From: JACXVD01 sp020446665
Lineage (GTDB): Bacteria; Pseudomonadota; Alphaproteobacteria; Sphingomonadales; Sphingomonadaceae
Assembly (NCBI GenBank): GCA_041396905.1
Contig: JAWKXQ010000005.1
Span: 58,889-122,888 of the forward strand
Length of the DNA stretch: 64,000 nt
Direction of reading: 5' to 3'
Each line of letters starts with the position of its first letter. Position 1 is the stretch's first letter. The notes below the pieces were generated by a model. The model did no database searches and was not told the origin of the DNA. It saw nothing but the letters and a program-made list of their open reading frames with translations. The position numbers and the translations under genes are program-made. Shown here one piece after another: positions 61,262 to 64,000 of this stretch.

Positions 61262-62461
61262 ATGGCCGCTTTCAAAACTCTCGACGATCTGGGCGACATC
61301 ACTGGCAAGGTTGCGCTGGTACGCGTTGACCTGAACCTGCCGATGAAGGATGGGTCCGCCACGGACCTGACGCGAGTCGAGGCGGTCAAGCCGACCATTC
61401 TGGAACTGGCGGACAAGGGAGCGAAGGTCCTCTTGCTCGCGCATTTTGGGCGGCCCAAGGGCGCGCGCCATTCGACCATGTCGACCAGCATGGTGCAGGG
61501 CGATGTCGAGCGGGTGCTGAACCGCGAGATTATGTTCATCCCCGAAGTGATGGGCCCGGTGGCGGAGCAGGCAATCGGCATCCTGAGCGCGGGCGATATC
61601 GGCTTGCTCGACAATGTCCGTTTTTGGCCGGGTGAAGAGAAGAACGATCCTGAATTCGCGAAGGGCATTGCTGCATTGGGCGATTTCTACGTGAATGACG
61701 CCTTTTCCGCCGCGCATCGGGCTCATGCGAGCACGGAAGGGCTCGCCCATCTGCTGCCCGCCTATGCCGGGCGCGCGATGGAGAAGGAGCTCAAGGCGCT
61801 GGATGCGGCGCTGGGCAATCCGGAAACGCCGGTGGCCGCCGTGGTCGGCGGGGCCAAGGTTTCGACCAAGCTCGATGTGCTGCAGAATCTGGTGGGCAAG
61901 GTGCAGCATCTCATCATTGGTGGCGGCATGGCCAACACGTTCCTCGCGGCCAAGGGCGTCGATGTCGGCAAGAGCCTGTGCGAGCATGATCTGACCGATA
62001 CGGCCAATGCCATCATGGCCGCGGCGGATGAAAGTGGCTGCACGGTGCATCTGCCCTATGACGTTGTGGTGGCAAAGGAATTTGCCGCCAATCCGCCGAG
62101 CCTGCGGACCTGCAACGTGCATGAAGTGGCAGCGGACGAAATGATCCTCGATGTTGGTCCATTGGCGACCGAGGCATTGGGTGATGTGCTCAAGACCTGC
62201 CGCACGCTGGTGTGGAACGGCCCGATGGGCGCGTTTGAAATCGAACCTTTCGATGCGGCGACCGTGGCACTGGCGCGCACGGCCGCTGCGCTGACGCAGG
62301 AAGGTTCGCTGATCTCCGTCGCGGGCGGCGGGGATACGGTTGCGGCACTGGCCCATGCAGGTGTGACCAATGACGTGACCTATATCTCCACGGCAGGCGG
62401 CGCTTTCCTCGAATGGATGGAAGGCAAGGAGCTGCCCGGCGTGGCAGCGTTGCAGGCATGA
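61262..62461 (+). CDS. pgk: Phosphoglycerate kinase
   Basis: The ATG at 61262 gives 399 residues (MAAFKTLDDLGDITGKVALV), the family length; an upstream in-frame ATG lies in the repeat and is rejected. The conserved parts are RVDLNLP near residue 19, AHFGRPKG near residue 61, and the C-terminal nucleotide loop SVAGGGDTVAAL. It transfers phosphate between 1,3-bisphosphoglycerate and ADP. Its stop overlaps the start of the thioesterase gene (ATGA). Confidence 0.96.
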   Translation: MAAFKTLDDLGDITGKVALVRVDLNLPMKDGSATDLTRVEAVKPTILELADKGAKVLLLAHFGRPKGARHSTMSTSMVQGDVERVLNREIMFIPEVMGPVAEQAIGILSAGDIGLLDNVRFWPGEEKNDPEFAKGIAALGDFYVNDAFSAAHRAHASTEGLAHLLPAYAGRAMEKELKALDAALGNPETPVAAVVGGAKVSTKLDVLQNLVGKVQHLIIGGGMANTFLAAKGVDVGKSLCEHDLTDTANAIMAAADESGCTVHLPYDVVVAKEFAANPPSLRTCNVHEVAADEMILDVGPLATEALGDVLKTCRTLVWNGPMGAFEIEPFDAATVALARTAAALTQEGSLISVAGGGDTVAALAHAGVTNDVTYISTAGGAFLEWMEGKELPGVAALQA

Positions 62462-62916
62462 GCGAAGAAAGCTCTGGCGCGGCGGGCTGGAAGCCGGTCC
62501 CCATTACCGAAGGGGAATGGGCCGGTTGGTCGGCCTGGCAGCATGACGCCTTCGAAACAATCGCCGGGCCCTTCTATGAGAAGATCGACGAGAATGGCGA
62601 GCCGGTAAATGCCTTCCGGGCGGAACCGCGCCATATGAATGGCGGTGGGTCCATGCATGGCGGCTGCCTGATGACCTTTGCCGATTCCGCCATTTTTGTG
62701 ATCGCGGCCCGTGAACTTGAAGGTGGCATGGGCGTGACGCTCAACCTCACGGCTGATTTCCTCGGCCCTGCGAAAGTGGGACAATTTATCGAGGCGAGGG
62801 GGCGCGTGGTACGCGGCGGGGGGAAGACAATCTTCGTCGAAGGCATGGCCACCGCCGATGGCACACCGGTTCTGCGGTTCAACGGCATTATCCGTAAGGT
62901 TGGCAGCAAAGCCTGA
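62458..62916 (+). CDS. PaaI-family hotdog thioesterase
   Basis: A 152-residue protein with a hotdog fold. The start at 62458 (MSEESSGAAGWKPV) overlaps the pgk stop. The family motif NGGGSMHGGCLMTFADSAIF is near residue 60, with the HGG turn followed by an acidic residue on the central helix. LNLTADFLGPAKVG is a conserved beta-strand. It probably hydrolyses an acyl-CoA; the substrate is unknown. Its link to glycolytic genes appears to be one of position only. Confidence 0.85.
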   Translation: MSEESSGAAGWKPVPITEGEWAGWSAWQHDAFETIAGPFYEKIDENGEPVNAFRAEPRHMNGGGSMHGGCLMTFADSAIFVIAARELEGGMGVTLNLTADFLGPAKVGQFIEARGRVVRGGGKTIFVEGMATADGTPVLRFNGIIRKVGSKA

Positions 62917-63026
62917 GCGATTGCCGCAAAAGCAAGGCTTGGTCCTTGCAGGCTAATGCTGCACCCGCTAAGGGCGCGCCGTTGCATTCGTATGCATACG
63001 CAGATTTCAGCCAATGAGGGACGGTT

Positions 63027-63914
63027 ATGAACCAGCAGGACATGATGACAAAGATCGGTGAAGGGCAAGGCTTCATCGCAGCGCTCGACCAGAGCGGCGG
63101 TTCCACCCCCAAGGCACTGCGCGGCTATGGCGTGTCCGACGATGAATGGTCTGGCGACGAGGAAATGTTCGCCAAAATCCATGAAATGCGCGCCCGTGTG
63201 ATCACTTCGCCCAGCTTTGCCAGCGGCAAGGTTATCGGTGCGATCCTGTTTGAACGGACCATGGATGGCGATGTAGACGGCATGACCACCGCCGAAGCGC
63301 TGAAGGCGCGCGGTGTCGTTCCCTTCATCAAGGTTGATCAGGGGCTGGAAGACGAAGCCAATGGCGTCCAGCTGATGAAGACCATGGACAAGCTGCCTGC
63401 GCTGCTGGAGAAATCCGTCGCCAAGGGCATGTTCGGCACCAAGATGCGCTCGGTGATCAAATCCGCCAATGCGGAAGGCATTGCTGCCATCGTCCAGCAG
63501 CAATTCGATTATGGCAATCAGATTGCCGATGCCGGTCTCGTGCCCATGCTGGAGCCGGAATATGACATCACCTCTGCTGACCGTGCGGAAGGCGAGAAGA
63601 TTCTGCTGGCCGAATTGCAGAAGGGCCTCGACGCATTGCCTGAAGGCCGCATGGTCATGCTCAAGCTGTCGATCCCGGTCGAACCGAATCTCTACGCTCC
63701 GCTGATCGCGCATCCCAATGTGCTGCGCGTGGTCGCATTGTCGGGCGGTTACTCGACGGATGACGCCTGCGAACATCTGGCGAAGAATAGCGGCATGATC
63801 GCCAGCTTCAGCCGCGGATTGCTGCAGGATCTGCGCAAGGATCTGAGTGACGCAGAATTTGATGCGGCTCTGGGCGGCGCGATCGACAAGATTGCGGCGG
63901 CTTCGGTAGCCTGA
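63027..63914 (+). CDS. fba: Class I fructose-bisphosphate aldolase
   Basis: A 295-residue aldolase of the class I bacterial type. It begins MNQQDMMTKIGEGQGFIAAL, with ALDQSGGSTPKAL. The Schiff-base lysine is expected in the MLKLSIPVEPNLY region near residue 212, and the C-terminal phosphate site is ALSGGYSTDDA. No metal-binding class II motif is present. It cleaves fructose 1,6-bisphosphate and completes the lower glycolytic block with gap and pgk. GAGGGACGG is upstream. Confidence 0.93.
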   Translation: MNQQDMMTKIGEGQGFIAALDQSGGSTPKALRGYGVSDDEWSGDEEMFAKIHEMRARVITSPSFASGKVIGAILFERTMDGDVDGMTTAEALKARGVVPFIKVDQGLEDEANGVQLMKTMDKLPALLEKSVAKGMFGTKMRSVIKSANAEGIAAIVQQQFDYGNQIADAGLVPMLEPEYDITSADRAEGEKILLAELQKGLDALPEGRMVMLKLSIPVEPNLYAPLIAHPNVLRVVALSGGYSTDDACEHLAKNSGMIASFSRGLLQDLRKDLSDAEFDAALGGAIDKIAAASVA

Positions 63915-63957
63915 ACCTAGGGTCAGGACCCCTTAATCGCGCTGTCGAGGCGCCTGA

Positions 63958-64000
63958 ATGGCGAACATATCGGGCGAAAATGCGCGCCGGGAAGACTGGA
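63958..64000 (+). CDS. Possible start of a further gene (cut by window end)
   Basis: An ATG at 63958, preceded by GAGG eight bases upstream, opens a frame (MANISGENARREDW) that runs to the window end. Fourteen codons are too few to name a family or to be sure that it is coding. Confidence 0.3.
   Translation, partial: MANISGENARREDW

Overview
The window looks like chromosome from an alphaproteobacterium of the order Sphingomonadales, most likely Erythrobacteraceae or a close relative. This is inferred from the high G+C coding style, the small-coiled-coil/zapA/6S/fau order, the tkt-gap-pgk-fba block and the DUF2842 gene. No rRNA or other species-level marker is present.

Region 1 (1-12.3 kb) is a surface-polysaccharide locus. 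A leftward operon runs from an inositol-3-phosphate synthase through a nucleotidyltransferase, a glycosyltransferase, a KpsE/KpsM/KpsT-type exporter, a methyltransferase and a second glycosyltransferase to a Wza/KpsD-like outer-membrane lipoprotein cut by the window edge. Next to it lie a third glycosyltransferase and two CDP-alcohol phosphatidyltransferases. Together they suggest that inositol phosphate is activated with a nucleotide and built into an exported glycan or lipid. Region 2 (12.3-18.7 kb) encodes two large RTX proteins, one an M10 metallopeptidase, that share a nearly identical C-terminal module, with a small lipoprotein between them. Region 3 (18.8-22.4 kb) has glutaryl-CoA dehydrogenase, a decayed cytochrome P450, an AraC-type regulator and a small hypothetical protein.

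Region 4 (22.4-44.3 kb) is the centrepiece: a nearly complete cytoplasmic sulfur-oxidation locus of the sHdr-LbpA type. The leftward block encodes DsrE3A, sHdrC1-B1-A-Hyp-C2-B2, an unrecognised 148-residue protein, the lipoate-binding protein LbpA and an ArsR-type regulator. Upstream in the same direction are a dedicated lipoate assembly set (two radical-SAM lipoyl synthase candidates and an sLplA-type ligase), a glutamine-amidotransferase-like protein without its catalytic cysteine, and an AcuC/HDAC-family protein. Rightward are DsrE2, TusA, a FadL/OMPP1-like outer-membrane protein, a SoeABC-type sulfite dehydrogenase, an Mrp/ApbC Fe-S carrier and an FNR-type regulator. Palindromes of the form ATTAG-N6-CTAAT lie inside plausible promoters in front of dsrE3A and the lipoyl synthase genes, with weaker versions before dsrE2/HDAC and soeA. 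This suggests one regulon, probably controlled by the ArsR protein, which has the 66-residue cysteine spacing of sulfane-sulfur sensors. The model is that sulfane sulfur passes over TusA/DsrE to sHdr-LbpA, is released as sulfite, and is oxidised by SoeABC.

Region 5 (44.3-50.1 kb) is the remnant of an integrated element at a tRNA-Pro gene. It holds an integrase, a primase/helicase gene broken near its start by an IS5-family element and cut at its end by an IS3-family element, and an ompW gene whose 5' end stops exactly at the same IS3 copy. Region 6 (50.1-64 kb) is core chromosome: thyA, a branched-chain 2-oxoacid dehydrogenase operon, tRNA-Asp, fau, probable 6S RNA, zapA, and the central carbon genes tkt, gap, pgk and a class I fba. 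No stretch longer than about 300 bases lacks a gene or annotated element.
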